From assembly GCA_029891385.1 (NCBI GenBank), contig CM057225.1, positions 11,507,060-11,571,059 on the forward strand: a stretch of DNA of 64,000 nt, given 5' to 3'. Source of the DNA: Erythroxylum novogranatense (lineage: Eukaryota; Streptophyta; Magnoliopsida; Malpighiales; Erythroxylaceae). Position 1 is the stretch's first letter. Each line of letters starts with the position of its first letter. The notes beneath the pieces were generated by a model, which saw only the letters and a program-made list of their open reading frames with translations, did no database searches and was not told the origin of the DNA. Shown here in pieces: positions 33,535 to 46,699 of the stretch. The translations under genes and the position numbers were made by a program.

Positions 33535-34793
33535 ACGTGATAGACGAATGGTCATTCATCATTAACATATTCAAGTTCTGTCTGAATTCCTTGAATCTAT
33601 CTTCACACAAGGGTTTAATGAAGATATCCGCCCATTGCTGATTTATCTCAACAAATTGTAGACTAATGATTCCTCTTGTACATAGTCTTATATAAAATGA
33701 TGTCTAACTTCAATATATTTTTCCCTCGAGTGTTGTATTGGATTCTTTGATAGATTGATAGCACTTGTGTTGTCACAAAAAATTAGGATTTGATCTTCAC
33801 GTATGGAGTAATCTTCCAAATGATACTTAATCCATAACTCTGTGAACAACAACTTGCAGCTGACATATATTCAGCTTCTGCAGTAGAAAGAACAATTGAA
33901 CTTTGCCTCTTGCTTGACTATAAAATTAGGTTGTGACCAAGAATATGACAACCTTCACTTTTAGTCTTTCTGTCAATTCTATCTCCAGCATAATCAGCAT
34001 CACAATAGCCAATTAACCTGAAATCTTTACCTTTCTCATACATTAAACAAAGATCAGTAGAACCTACCAAGTATCTCAATATTCTTTTAACAGCAATATA
34101 ATGAGATTCTCTAGGATCTACTTGAAATCTTGCACACAAATAAATACTAAACAATATATCAGGTCTGCTTGCAGTTAAGTAAAGTAAAGAACCAATAATA
34201 CCTCTGAAAAGGGTTTGATCAACCTTCTTTCCTGCTTCATCCTTAGATAAGAGGATTGACGGATGCATAGGAGTTAACATGGGTTTAACCTTCTCCATTT
34301 TATATTTGACTAACAGTTCTTTAATATATTTCTGTTGACAAATAAAAATCTTTTCTTCGGTTTGTTTAATTTGTAAACCGAGAAAGAATTTCAATTAACC
34401 CATCATACTCATTTCAAATTCACTTTTCATAAGATTTTCAAAACTGGAATATAGCTTCTTAGCAGTTGCACCAAAAAAAATATCATCTACATATATCTGT
34501 ACTATAATAAAATCATTGTTGATACACTTTCTAAATAAAGTCTTATCGACTTGTCCTCTAATAAAGTCATTTCCTATAAAAAAGGAACTTAGATGATCAT
34601 ACCAAGCACGAGGTGCTTGTTTTAATCCAAACAAAAATTTATGAAGTCTATAAATATAATATGGTTTATCAGCATCTTCAAAACCAGGAGGTTGCTTTAC
34701 ATACACTTCTTCATCTATAAAACCATTCAAAAAGATACTTTTCACATCCATTTGAAATAGTTTTATATCATGACAAACAACATATGCAAACAA
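33535..34793 (-). pseudogene. Sirevirus reverse transcriptase and RNase H, broken
   Basis: C-terminal part of pol. RT shows FQMDVKSIFLNGFIDEEVYV, LFGLKQAPRAWY and an intact catalytic YVDD (IYVDDIFFGA, near 34480-34510). A stop at 34395 (TAA after MSMMG) precedes KFFLGLQIKQ. RNase H shows YCDADYAG near 33990 and continues, after a stop at 33918, in other frames with LSTAEAEY and CDN-like blocks to about 33535. Upstream RT sequence (34800-34990) is present with further frame errors. Converts element RNA into DNA in the particle when intact; here non-functional. Confidence 0.88.
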
Positions 34794-34993
34794 AATCCTA
34801 ATAGCTTTTAATCTAGCTACAGGAGCATAGGTTTCATTATAATCTAGCTTTGTTATAGTTTACTTGACCTGATTCATCTAGTTTATTTTTGAATACCCAT
34901 CTAGTTCCTATGATAGACTTATTTGATGGTCTAGGAACTAAAAGCCAAACTATTTTTTATAAATTGATTTAACTCCTCTTGCATGGCTAAAAT

Positions 34994-36354
34994 CTAAGCT
35001 TCATCAATTTTCTTAGGTTCTAACTTAGAAACAAAAGCTACATTTGCCTCTCTTTTGAATTTAGACCTAGTTCTCACTCCTTCTGAAGTTTTGCCTATAA
35101 TCAGATTTTCTGGATGAAAAGATTTATACTTCCAGTCTTTCCTAAGACTAAATTTTTCAGGAATAACTTCTATCATATCAGGGGGATGAACTAGAGGTGA
35201 CAAATCTAGTTTATCAACTAAAGGATCAGATAGAGTTTCATCATTAGAATCATCTCTTCTATCTGGATGAGAGTCATCATCAAATCTACCATGCACAGAT
35301 TCTTCAACAGATTTAGAAACAAGATTATAAACTCTATAGGCTTTATAAGACATCGAATATCCTAGAAAAATTCCTGAATTGATCTTAGCATCAAATTTTT
35401 CCAAATTTTCTTTTGAATTCAATATAGTGCATTTGCAACCAAAAGGATGGAAGTAAGAAATATTTGGTTTTCTTCCTTTCCATAACTTTTAAGGAGTTTT
35501 ATTTAATATAGGTCGTAGAAATACTCTATTTTGAATATAACAAGTTGTATTCATAGCTTTTGCCTAGAAATACTTAGGAAGATTCATTTCACATAGCATA
35601 GTCCTTGCTATTTTTTGAATCGTCCTGTTCTTTCTTTCTACAACTCCATTTTATTGTGGAGTTCTAGGAGTGAAGAAATTATGGAAAATTCCATTCTCTT
35701 CACAAAACATTTTGAATTTTTCATTTTCAAATTCTCTACCATGATCACTCCTAATTCCAGTAATAGAAGTTCCTTTTTCATTTTGTAACTTTTTGGAAAG
35801 AACTTTAAAGCACTTAAGAGATTCATCTTTCTGTGATAAAAGCAATATCAAACAAAATCTAGTGAAGTCATCAACAATTACGAGACCATACTTCTTTCCA
35901 TCAAGACTTAATGTTTTAATTGGACCAAACAAATCTATATGTAACAGCTCCATAGGTTTGGATGAGGTTACAACGTTTTTAGAAGAAAAAATGTTTTAAT
36001 TTGTTTTCCTTTTTAACAACTCTCACAAAAAAAATCTTTGTTAAAACTTATTTTTGGTAATCCCCTTACCAAGTCATGTCTAACTAACTTGGAAATATGT
36101 TTAAAACTAACATGGCCTAGCTTTTTATGCCAAATCAAATTTTCTTCATCTGTTGATATAAAACATGAAATATTTTGAATTTTCAAAACATTTAAATCAA
36201 TATTATAGAGATTGTTTCCTCTCTTGACAGAAAAGAATACAGAATTGTCTTTGTTTTTGACTACACAAGAATTTTGATTAAAGGTTACTTCAAAACTAGA
36301 ATCACATAGTTGACTTACACTAATTAGATTATGCTTTAATCCTTCAACTAGCAA
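34994..36354 (-). pseudogene. Sirevirus integrase, broken
   Basis: Begins with the GAG-pre-integrase and zinc-binding HHCC part (LIWHKKLGHVSFKHISKL ... FFCESC, 36354-36013). The catalytic core follows (LLHIDLFGPIKT, VIVDDFTRF, GIRSDHGREF, 35953-35651). After TPRTPQ a TAA at about 35651 stands where most copia integrases read Gln. The third catalytic residue region (GVVERKNRT) follows it in the same frame. The C-terminal part 35422-34994 has FDAKINSGIFLGYS, the usual end of the copia integrase domain, and then an acidic linker. Integrates element DNA when intact. Confidence 0.87.
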
Positions 36355-36439
36355 AATATTATCAATAGATGCAAAGGAATCTTTACCAATTTTGTCAATT
36401 TCAATTATTTTACCTTGCTGGTTGTCTTCAAAACTTACT

Positions 36440-36542
36440 GTTCCTCCTTTCTCATCTTAGAGGTCTAGGAACATAGACCTTCTTCCTGTCATGTATGGTG
36501 AGCATCCACTGTCCAAGTACCATTGATGCTGGCTGCTTTTTC
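36440..36542 (-). pseudogene. Sirevirus protease, fragment with intact DSG
   Basis: WYLDSGCSPYMTG is readable on the minus strand, with the aspartic-protease triad DSG at 36505-36513. The following residues are normally SRHMTG in this family; here His is Tyr. A stop (TAA/TAG) ends the frame about 20 codons later. Cleaves the Gag-Pol precursor when intact. Confidence 0.75.
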
Positions 36543-38175
36543 TAATAAGAGAGATCTGCAATATATATTATATGTTTCTTAGGTACCCATATTTTCTTGG
36601 GTCCTTTATGGTTAGACTTACAATAATTCCTCGAATAATAAGAATATTGTTTCTTATTCTTTCTGTTAGAAACATAATTCTTATTATAACGAACATTACT
36701 ATTAGTAAATCCTAAACCACTCTTATCCTTTGGATGTCTATATTTTCCAATCATCTCATTTATCCTTTTAGTACTATCAGTAAATGTTGATAAATATGCT
36801 AAAAGACTATTAATCATTTGTTTCAGTTGAATAATTTCTTTAGATCTATCTACAGTTACTTTCTTTCTCATATTGTCTACTTGTTTCTTAAGACAGACGT
36901 TTTCTTTCTCTAATACTTTCGTGTTCTTCAAGCTTTCAACAAATTTCTTTTTCAGAATTCTATATTTCTTTAGTATAACATGTGAATCTTCTAATAATTC
37001 TAAATATGCTTCTTGAAGATCATTAAGGTTAGAAGTTACCTCATCATCTCAATCTTCTTCAGCTACCAAGCACGTATTTACTTGTTCAGATACTACTGAG
37101 TCAGAATCAGATTCGGATGAATCCAAGTCTTCCCACGTTGCCATCATGCTCTTTTTGTTTTCTTTACTCTCTTTTGCTTTCTTTTAAGCAATGGATATTC
37201 ATACTTGTAATGTCCTGGTTTGTTGTATTCGTAGCAGATGATAGTCATTTTCTCATTCTTGACTTCTTCTTTGCTATTTTCTTAAAAGAAAAATCTTTAT
37301 TTCCTTTCATTTTCTTTTTCCACATCCTTTTAATCTTTCTTGAATTTTGGATAATTCATCATCATCTTCACTTGAATCTTGATCAGACTCATTGGTATCA
37401 TTATCCTTGATTTCTTCAATCTTTAATGCTTTTGAAGATGTGCTTGTAATTTTCTGGTTCTTTTGATTCTTCTTACCAGCCTTTAATGTGATAGACTTTT
37501 CTCTTCTAGGTTTATCTTCTACATCAAGCTTTACTTCATGTATCTTCAGTGAACCAAGCAATTTCAGCTTGCTTAAGTCCTTAGCTTCTTGTATTGCTAT
37601 AACCTTGGGTCTCCATCTTTTAGGTAGACTTTTAAGAATCTTCCTGACATGATCTTGATTATCGTAGATTCTCCAAAGAGCTTTAAGTCCGTTAACGATT
37701 GTTTGAGATCGTCCAAACATCTTATCAATAGATTCCTTATCTTTCATTTTGAATAACTCGTACTGATGAACAAGAATACTGATCTTGGACTCTTCCACTT
37801 GATTTGTGCCTTCGTGTGCAATGCCTAATGTGTCCAACATCTCCTTTGCAGATACGCATCCATGAACTTTATCATATTCACTTCTACTTAGGGCACAACT
37901 TAGAAAGAACTTGACCTTTGAATTCAACTAAAGTGGGGCTTTCTGATCGGCTGACCATCTATCACGAGAGATGATATTGCCTTCATCATTTATTGATGTA
38001 TATGGACCATTCTCGATGATATCCCAAAGATCAATATGTGTGAATTCTATGAAGAGCCGCATCCTGTCCTGTCAATAATGATAATCCTCACCATTGAATG
38101 CAGGAGATCTTATGACCGAGGCACCTTCAGCTATAAAACATGTGATTCAACTATGGATCTTTGTCCTCACTTTGT
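36542..38175 (-). pseudogene. Sirevirus gag, broken
   Basis: Structural gene with UBN2-like capsid and zinc-knuckle parts. The N-terminus (EGASVIRSPAFNGEDYHY) begins at about 38128. Two stops follow in frame: a TGA at about 38075 where the family has Trp, and a TAG at about 37928 where Gln is usual. The open core 37927-37307 includes LGIAHEGTNQVEESKI and ILKSLPKRWRPKVIAIQEA, followed by an acidic tail. The knuckle at 37185-37250 reads CYEYNKPGHYKYEY, so two of the four CCHC ligands are Tyr. The linker 36931-36542 ends in GPKKIWVPKKH, typical of Sirevirus Gag-Pol. No start ATG could be assigned with certainty. Confidence 0.82.
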
Positions 38176-38185
38176 GATAAACCTT

Positions 38186-38199
38186 GCTCTAATACCAAC
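38186..38199 (-). other. Primer-binding site of the Sirevirus
   Basis: On the minus strand TGGTATTAGAGC (complement of the initiator Met-tRNA 3' end with one change from TGGTATCAGAGC) lies two bases inside the LTR end. Confidence 0.85.
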
Positions 38200-38655
38200 T
38201 GAAGTAAATCACTTGTTAATATAGAAATCCGATATGATATGTAAACTACACAAGAAGGGGGGTTGAATTGTGTAATCTTTTTGAAAATATTAATCTTTTA
38301 AGACTTCTTAAATTTCTTTACAAAATTCAAATGATCACTAAAACACTTTGCTAAAGTTGATAAGCAATGCAATCGCAAGTAATATTATTTACTTGTCTAA
38401 CACAAGCAAATTAAAGATAAGGGTTAGAGAATAAACACTGCGATTTTATACTGGTTCACCCCAAACCTTGGGCTACGTCCAGTCCCCAAAGTTTTTCCAA
38501 GATTTGACTATACTCTTTCAACTTTACAAGTATTCTTTCACACGTAGTGCCTCTTTAGGTCTCTCTCACAAAGTATTCTTTATGAGCTGTATTAGCCTCT
38601 CCAGGCTCTAGTCTTCCTTTCTCTCTCTAAGAAAAGTATTTTTGAGCTTTCATAT
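38200..38655 (-). repeat. 5' LTR of the Sirevirus, inner part
   Basis: Runs from the PBS side (TGAAGTAAATCAC on the + strand) through a run of G's beside TTGAATTGTG near 38265, to CATAT at 38651-38655, where the gypsy solo LTR begins. The remainder lies at 52262-52800. Confidence 0.85.
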
Positions 38656-41600
38656 TGTAACACCCCACTCCTGCATGACCTGAACCTGACATCGATGATG
38701 ATATCCGAGTCTGTGCCTTGCGAGGGTGGCATGCTACATCACTTAGTTCGTCAAAAACTTAATATAAAACTTTTTTTTGTTTCAAGCGTACGTGAAAATC
38801 AATAATTGTAAATTTGGGTCCACTTTTATTCAGAAACATTTTCATTTATAGTAGTTGCCAATTTTGTTTTTCACATACCAGAAGTTCGATTAGCCCATTC
38901 CAAAAACAAAACATATTACACTTTGATCCATTTCTTTTGCAAAACCTTTTTTTCAATCAGAAAGTTATACACAAATAATATACGCAAATACACAAAATAC
39001 AATGATTTGCAGAAAATACAATTCAGTGCGAAAATAAAGAGACACAACGCAGACGCGAACTGATCCAAACCTCTTCTTTCTCTCATATGCAATAGATATA
39101 CTCCCGTTGCTTAACGGGGTATTCTTCTGTGTCCTGAAAAATAATTGCAAATTTTGGGTGAGTTTTGCGAACTCAGTGAATGACCATCATCGATGGCTCA
39201 CCCAGTCACACAACACATAATTTACAACACACTTTATTTCACATTTCACATTATTTCACATTCGATACACTTAATCAGTCATATTATGCATATGCAATGC
39301 ACATGAGACTCACTTTTGATTTGTTATTTTGTTGTGACCGAGTGCCTAAACTGTCCCATGTAGGGCTCATTAATAACTGTCCCTTATCTATTTGGAGGAT
39401 ATAAGGCTCATTAAATATTGAGCCTGAGGCTTTGATTCACTTTTAAGCTCGAAGCTCATTTCCACTCGTTGAGCTTTAAGCTCTGATCGGTGGCTACTCT
39501 AGTCACAACAGCCATTATATTTCATACACTTATGCAATGAAATGCATCAATCCCATTCATTCACTTTCACATGTCATCGGACCATAGTCCGACATTCAAC
39601 AGTAAAGTTGTGAAACATTTCTCATACATATGCAATGCACATTGAAAAGACATTTGTTATTGGACCGTGGTCCGGCACTTATCAATCATATAATGCACAC
39701 TCAAAACACATTTTTCAATCACATTAAATACAAATAGTTCATCAAATTCACATTCAAGTAGCGCTTCAATATCACAACTCCCCCAATACACAGTCATCGG
39801 ACCTTCTGTCTGGAATCCACAATCAAATCACAATCCATCACCATTTATATGAACATTCAACAGTCAATTAATACAAATTCAAACAGAATACATAATGAAA
39901 TGAGACCATCTTGGTTTACTCACAGTACGCTCCAGATTAGCATTTGCTTCCAAATTGTGGAAACGCCTGACTGCGAACTTTTAACCTGCACAACCCATTT
40001 ATACAATACGTTGCACACATATTAATAATTTTGCACAATTATATGCATTCATTTATGCATATGTGTGTATATGGAATATGTACGATGCATGTTCATGACA
40101 ATCTCAGGTATTATTCCAAAAAAATTTCATCACAAAACCATTCCTATATCAAATCTCATTTATTCTCAAGTTTTAAAGCCGCACTAAAACCATTACACTC
40201 GCAATTAATTGCTTATAGACTTATTTCAAATTTTCTAAAACACACACTTTCGGGTCTATTGTCCCCGATCAATGCGACTGTCAATACAAGGTAACCTAGT
40301 CAACCTCTCTTCGATAAAAGTGTTTCCCTATGTTTTAGGAATCCATAGACACCAAAATCACTCAATTTGGATTTCTATAGGTCAAGATATTGCCAAAACA
40401 CTGAAGTATGTCCAGGAAACTTACCAATTCATATTCCCTTAATCGATCCTCTACTTTGATTTAATCTATCACTTTCAATTAAATATCAAAATTCACAAAT
40501 TCTCATGGAGAGGTAGATAAATGTCTTACGAATCTGACGCTTTAAAAATTAGGTCAATCGGAGGTCGGATGGCCAAGTTATAAGCAAAAGAGTGGAGGAA
40601 GGGAGGGTGAGCCAGCAGGCGCAGCTCAGCTCGCTGGCCGGCTCGCGAGCTGATCGCCCATATAAACGGCTCACAATCGCGAGGTGGTTCTTTTTGAGCC
40701 GCCTCGAGACGCGACGCTGCCTCTTACCAATTTTTTTTTCCACTTATATCTCATCTCCTCTTCCAACATGCATAACTTTTCACTTAGGAGTCCAAATTTG
40801 ACAAATTTGGTATCCATGGAAAGATCATAGAACACTCTACAATTTCCATGAACGACTCGAAAACCAATTCCATTTCTAAAGGAGTCAAAATCCTAATCAA
40901 AGTTACTGCCCAAATAAGTGTCATCCTAAACAGTATCCCAATTTCTAAAAATCATAACTTCCTATCCCATTGTCCAAAAATTCCATACCTTATATAAATG
41001 GAAATATCAGAACACATTTTACAATTCTCATGAAGAACTTAGAAGCAAATTCTACCTCTAACTAGGTCAAATTCCCACATGATTATGGCTGCCCTGTTTT
41101 TCTTCACCTAAACCATAAGTAAAGTTCAATCACTCTTAACTAGCAACTCTAATGTCGAAAAATGACACATTTTATGGCGATAGAAAGCTCTCAAGTAGAC
41201 CTACAACTTTTATGAAGATCAATTTAACAAAATCAGCCTCATTCAATCTAGAAAAATTCCCAAAATTTCAGATCACAAAAATGCCATTCACAAAAATCCC
41301 ATTCTAGTGTTACTATTCATCCCTACACATATTCTCACATTCAAGTCAAAATTTGGAACACTTCAAGCTAAAATTTAACAACACTTCCTTCACAAGAAAT
41401 ATATCCAAACATCTCTAGTTTAATTCAAGCTAAAATTCATCTCAATTGCACAACCATAGAAGAAGTTATGGCCAAATCATTGAAACATGCTCAAAACAAA
41501 ATTTCCAGATTTTCTCCTAACACTTCGCTACCTCTTCCATACCATTTCCTCACTCAAATACCACTCAATTCACTCAACCTAACCAAGTCAAGACCTCCAC

Positions 41601-41934
41601 TTGAGCATGAGTCCACAATATGGCAGCAACATACACTCAATCATCCATCCTTTTCCTACACTCTTCAAACATACTTTCACTTACAAAACACCTAAAACAA
41701 TGATCACATTCTATCTCATCAATCACCAATAAAAGCAAGCAATTGCACACCCAATGATCCCAAACACAATTTCCATGCAATTAAATTTAAATAACATCAC
41801 AAATAAGTTATTTAACTACAAATCCATAACATAAAACATATTTATTACCTAATTAAGCTTCCTCTTTTTCAACTCTTCAAAAATACCACCACTTCTCTAA
41901 CTCCCACTAACACCCACGAACATCATCATCTTGA

Positions 41935-41945
41935 GGGGGGGGGGG
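41935..41945. repeat. G homopolymer of 11 bases in the gypsy solo LTR
   Basis: A run of 11 G's follows CATCATCATCTTGA. It is a slippage site and may be called with the wrong length in the assembly. Confidence 0.8.
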
Positions 41946-42034
41946 TAGAAGGCTTAGGTTTTTAGTGAACCAAAAGAAGAGAAAGCAAGGTGAAAGAGCG
42001 TATAAAAGATGGTCAAAAATCAAGGAGAAGAGAG

Positions 42035-43844
42035 TGTAGGAAAATCCCAGTGTGAGCATCACATGCCCACGGTGCAGAAAACAAAAATTTTTGTTCCGGG
42101 ACCTTCCCGAAAGCCAGGATCCATGTGTCTATATAACAAACTCAAACCATAACGACCAAAGGAGACCGTCTCTAACGATATCCACGCAGAGATCGAAGAA
42201 CCTAACCGGGACAAACCCTTTGACCCGAGAATAGCTAGAACAAATTAAAGACTGCTAGATCTTACCTTTGTTCTTTGGAGAGCTTGAGAAACGATGAAGG
42301 AGAGATGAAGAAGCTTGAAATCGATGGAGATGAGAGATGAGAGGAAAAAACTCTTTCTTCCTTCTATTTTTAAAAACCCACGATCATCACCTCTTTCAAT
42401 TCTCTTTTAAGCCTTTGTCTTTAACTCTTTTAAAGACATTAAATGCTAATGGTGAGTCATGCACCCACGTTAGACTTTATATATATATATATATATATAA
42501 AGTTAAAAGATAAAGCTTAAAGGAAACTTCCTCTCCTTTCCACGTAAATGCTATATATATATATATTAATTATATATATATTGAAATGCTGAAGTGGTCC
42601 AGTCACACTGGGGTCGGTCCTACCGGCCTACTGGGTCTCGGTATGGAAAAAACCCCCGAAAACCTTTTTCAGCAATATCGATGTCGCGATCTCATCGGGA
42701 CATATCTCGATCTCATCGGGATCTATTTAATCCGATTGCTCTCCATATATTGAATCTTTATCCAAAACTATTTTACAAATTCTCCGAGTCACTCTTATGC
42801 GTGTGACCCATTAGGTTCCCGGTTATGTTGGCCACTTAGATCAACACTTAATCCAAGTAAGTCATGAGCGGTATCTAGCAACACATCATGACCTCCAATT
42901 GACCGGAAAGTAATTGGTTTGATGAATGAACATATATTCATCATGAACCATATCACAAACCTTTCCATAGACAATTGCCGTGCAATTCGTCCTTTCACCA
43001 TGCTATACCCCACTTGGTTATGAGTATGGGCAATGTGTCAACTCTTACTAGACTGACTACGTCAAATCTAGTCCAAGTGATTTCAGTTCTTGTCCTGGGA
43101 CTCATTACTTAATATGTCAATGAAGACATTCTTCATGACATATATGCTCCGGCCAGAGACTTCCAAGTAATGACCCTGACAATAGCCCATGGGTATCATC
43201 TTCTGCTATCACAGAAGTGGTGAATCCTCTATTGGCTACTCAATTACCTTCGAATACCTCAAACTGTACTCAATCACCACCCTATGAGCGACCTCTGTAA
43301 GGCAACAAGGAATGGAGTCAAAGCACAGAATCAGTATCCAAGATATCCTTGAGTACCTCAAGTCTAAGGATACTTGCACCGTTGCTATGATGAGATTATC
43401 ACTGACATTAGAATAGGACATCCATGTGATGATCTCATAGTAGGTCATCCAATGTACTTACTACCTCTAGTAAGCATTCACATCTCAACCTTAAATATCT
43501 CATATTTACGACTTCGAGATCCACCGCTGATCAAATCAAGGAGCTTGAGATGTGCTAGTCTCTCCGGATTACCGATGTCCAGTTTCAGTAATCCTACGAC
43601 TATGGATAATTTAGATACTGACATAATTGTACATGATAGGAATCTCAGTAGTATGATCACATCACAATTTCCTTCATGTTATGTCATGTACCATGGACTT
43701 CATTAATTTGCTTATTGATCAATATCAGTTCATAATGAACACCAAATTAATGAAATATGCCTTTCTTTATTTATTCATAAAGTATGTACACAACTTTGTA
43801 CAAAACGCGCTAAAGGCGATTGCCTTTAGGGCACTACTCTAACA
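42035..43844 (-). repeat. 3' LTR of the Angela element
   Basis: 1,810 bases between TGTAGGAAAATCC and GGGCACTACTCTAACA on the + strand. The main length difference from its partner is a TA microsatellite (about 21 bases at 42479-42499). Confidence 0.93.
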
Positions 43845-43856
43845 ATCTCCCACTTG
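43845..43856 (-). other. Polypurine tract of the Angela element
   Basis: On the minus strand AGTGGGAGAT lies directly before the LTR start TGTTAGAG. Confidence 0.8.
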
Positions 43857-43858
43857 AC

Positions 43859-45759
43859 CTAAAGCCAATCGCCTTGATATCTAATACCATAGGCGAGTAC
43901 ATGAGAATCAAAACTCTTATGTGACAATGGATTTGTCAACGGATCAGCAATATTCTGCTTGGTGGGAATTCTCTCGATCTGGACATCACCTCGTCCTATG
44001 ATCTCCCTGATCGATGATATATGCGAGTACGTGTTTGGATCGTTGATGAGACCTTGGTTCTTTCGCACAAGAATAGCCCCATTGTTGTCACAATACAACC
44101 GCATGGGCCCATCACATTAGGAACCACACCAAGTTCAAGAATGAACTTTTGATCCAAACCGCTTCCTTCTTTGCTTTTGTAGCGGCAATGTACCGCCTCG
44201 GTCGTTGAATCGGCAGTTGTCTCTTGTTTGGAACTCTTCCAACTAACTGCCCCGCCATCCAGTGTGAATACGTAACCTGATTGGGATTTTGAATCATCCT
44301 TATCAGATTGAAAACTGGCATCTGTATACCCGCTCACTTTGAGATCTCCATCTCCATATATCAAGAAAACATCCTTAGTCCTTCGCAAGTACTTGAGGAT
44401 ATTCTTGACAGCCACCCAGTGACCCTCACCAGGATCCGATTGGTATCTGCTCGTAACACTTAGAGCATATGATACATCGGGTCTCGTACATAGCATTGCA
44501 TACATGATAGATCCTACCGCAGATGCATACGGGATCATATTCATGCGCATCCTCTCATCTTGTGTCTTAGGACACATAGATTTCGAGAGTGTTATCCCAT
44601 GAATCACGGGAAGGTACCCTCTCTTGGATTGCTCCATGCTAAACCTCTTTAGCATCTTGTCTATGTACGTTGATTGTGAAAGACCAAGAAATCTTCTTGA
44701 TCTATCTCTATAGATCTTAATCCCAAGGATATAAATTGCTTCACCAAGGTCTTTCATGGCAAATTGTTTGGACAACCAAATCTTCACTGATTATAGCATA
44801 GAGACATCGTTTCCTAGCAATAATATGTCATCTACATACAGCACAAGGAATACGATTGCAGTCCCATCAACCTTCTTATACACACAGTATTCATCCAGAT
44901 TTTGTGAGAAACCAAACTCTTTGATTACCTCATCAAAATGGATATTCCAACTCCTGGATGCTTGCTTCAATCCATAGATGGATTTTTGAAGCTTGCATAC
45001 CTTTTCGCCATCATAGGAGATGAAGCCCTCAGGTTGTGTCATATACACATCCTCAGCTAGATTTCCATTTAGGAAAGCTGTCTTCACATCCATTTGCCAT
45101 ATCTCATAATCATAATGAGTGGCAATGGCTAGGAGTATCCTAATGGATTTAAGCATTGCTACTGGGCTGAAGGTCTCGTCATAGTCAACTCCTTGTCTTT
45201 GACGAAAACCTTTAGCCACAAGCCTTGCTTTATAGGTAATTACATTACCATCCATGTCGGTTTTCTTGTTGAAAACCCATTTACACCCTATGGGTTTTAT
45301 TCCTTCGGGTGCCTCAACCAAAGTCCATACTTGGTTTTCATACATGGAATCCATTTCAGCCTTCATGGCTTGAAGCCATTTCTCAGATTCTGAACTTTTC
45401 AGAACCTCTTCATAGGTAGTAGGCTCATTATCTTCTATGAGCAATACGTCATTCTGTTCATTCACGAAAAATCCATATCTCTCGGGAACAGAGCGTATCC
45501 TACGTGACCTACGAATTTCGTGTGTTGAAGAAGGTTGAACTGTTACTTCATCTGTATGAGTCACAGTTTCAGGTTCAGGCAGTTGATCTGCGTCTGTTCG
45601 AGCATCTTCAACTTCTTCAAGTTCTATTTTGCTCCCACTGTATTTTTGTAAAAGAAACTCTTTCTCTAAAAAGACAGCATGCTTTGAAACAAACACCTTT
45701 TGTTCCTCAGCATGGTAGAATTGATATCCCATTGTTTCTTTAGGATATCCTACGAACAA
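43859..45759 (-). pseudogene. Angela reverse transcriptase and RNase H, broken
   Basis: The RT part 45759-44791 is open for 322 codons: YKARLVAKGFRQRQGVDY, IWQMDVKTAFLNGNL, SIYGLKQASRSWN, and an intact catalytic YVDD (VLYVDDILLLG near 44815-44850). One TAA at 44791-44793 interrupts it; the same frame then goes on to KIWLSKQFAMKDLGEAIYILG. RNase H shows VSGYTDASFQSDKDD, then a frame change near 44190 (TTEAVHCRY against the usual TTEAEY). C-terminal parts continue in the other frames, with LYCDNNGA at 44104-44085 and FDSHVLAYGI near 43885. Catalytic RT residues survive, so the block is due to the stop and frame changes, not to active-site loss. Confidence 0.92.
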
Positions 45760-46520
45760 ACACTTGTCAGATTTTGCATCAAGTTTATCGACCGCGTATG
45801 CGCTTCACATAAGCAGGACAACCCCAAACTTTCAAATGAGTAAGATAGGGTCTTTTGTTAGTCCACATCTCATATGGAGTAACATCAACAGTCTTTGATG
45901 GAACTCTGTTTAGCAAGTAAACAGCTGTCTCGATTGCATACCCCCAAAAGGATTTTGGTAACTTTGCAAAGTCCATCATTGATCGTACCTTGTTTAACAA
46001 GGTTCGATTTCTCCTTTCTGCCACAGCATTGTGCTGTGGTGTGTACGGAGGAGTTCACTAAGATAAAATCCCATTATCTCTGAGATAATCCAAAAATTGT
46101 AGGTCTAAGTATTCCCCACCACGATCGGATCGTAATGTCTTGATACTTTTCCCAAGTTAGTTTTCTACTTCATTTCTGAATTGTTTGAACTTTTCAAATG
46201 CTTGATTTTATCTCATCGATCTGGTACCCATATCGAGAATAATCATCGATAAAGGTAATGAAGTAAAGACAACCACTTCTAGCATAGATGGACATTGGAC
46301 CACATACATCTGAATGTATTAGGTCTAATACTCCAGTCGCTCGTTCACCCTTTCCCTTAAAGGGTAACTTAGTCATCTTGCCTAATAAATAAGATTCACA
46401 TGTATCACATGATTCATAATCAAATGACCCTAAACTTCCACTCTTATGGAGCTTAGCTATGTGTCTCTCATTTATATGGCCAAGGCGACAATGTCATAAG
46501 TAAGTTGATTTTAAATTATC
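45760..46520 (-). pseudogene. Angela integrase, broken
   Basis: The zinc-binding part HCRLGHINERHIAKLHKSG ... CDTCESYLLGKM lies at about 46490-46380. The core begins LDLIHSDVCGPM, then ITFIDDYSRYG (46376-46210), after which the frame shifts. A TAA at 46157-46159 falls inside the core where the family normally has Gln. The second catalytic Asp follows (LRSDRGGEY, near 46130). The region of the third catalytic residue is AERRNRTLLNKVRSMM (46024-45980), followed by SFWGYAIETAVYLLNRVPSK and the YEMWTNKRP block of copia integrases. Confidence 0.88.
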
Positions 46521-46699
46521 TCGTTTATGTCTTTTCGTGTCATTGACATTCATAATTGGATGTGACATATCTAATATGTAAATTCCATTGCATAATGTAC
46601 CAGTACCATAAAGCATTTCATTCAAACTAATAGAACAACCATTGTTACTAAAAGTCAAATGGAAACCACTCTATTTAAACAAGCAGATAATATGTTTTT

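Noticed and set aside
40549..40801. Overlapping ORFs on both strands in a GC-rich patch
   Set aside because: They lie in the GC-rich repeat of the gypsy solo LTR and have no domain.
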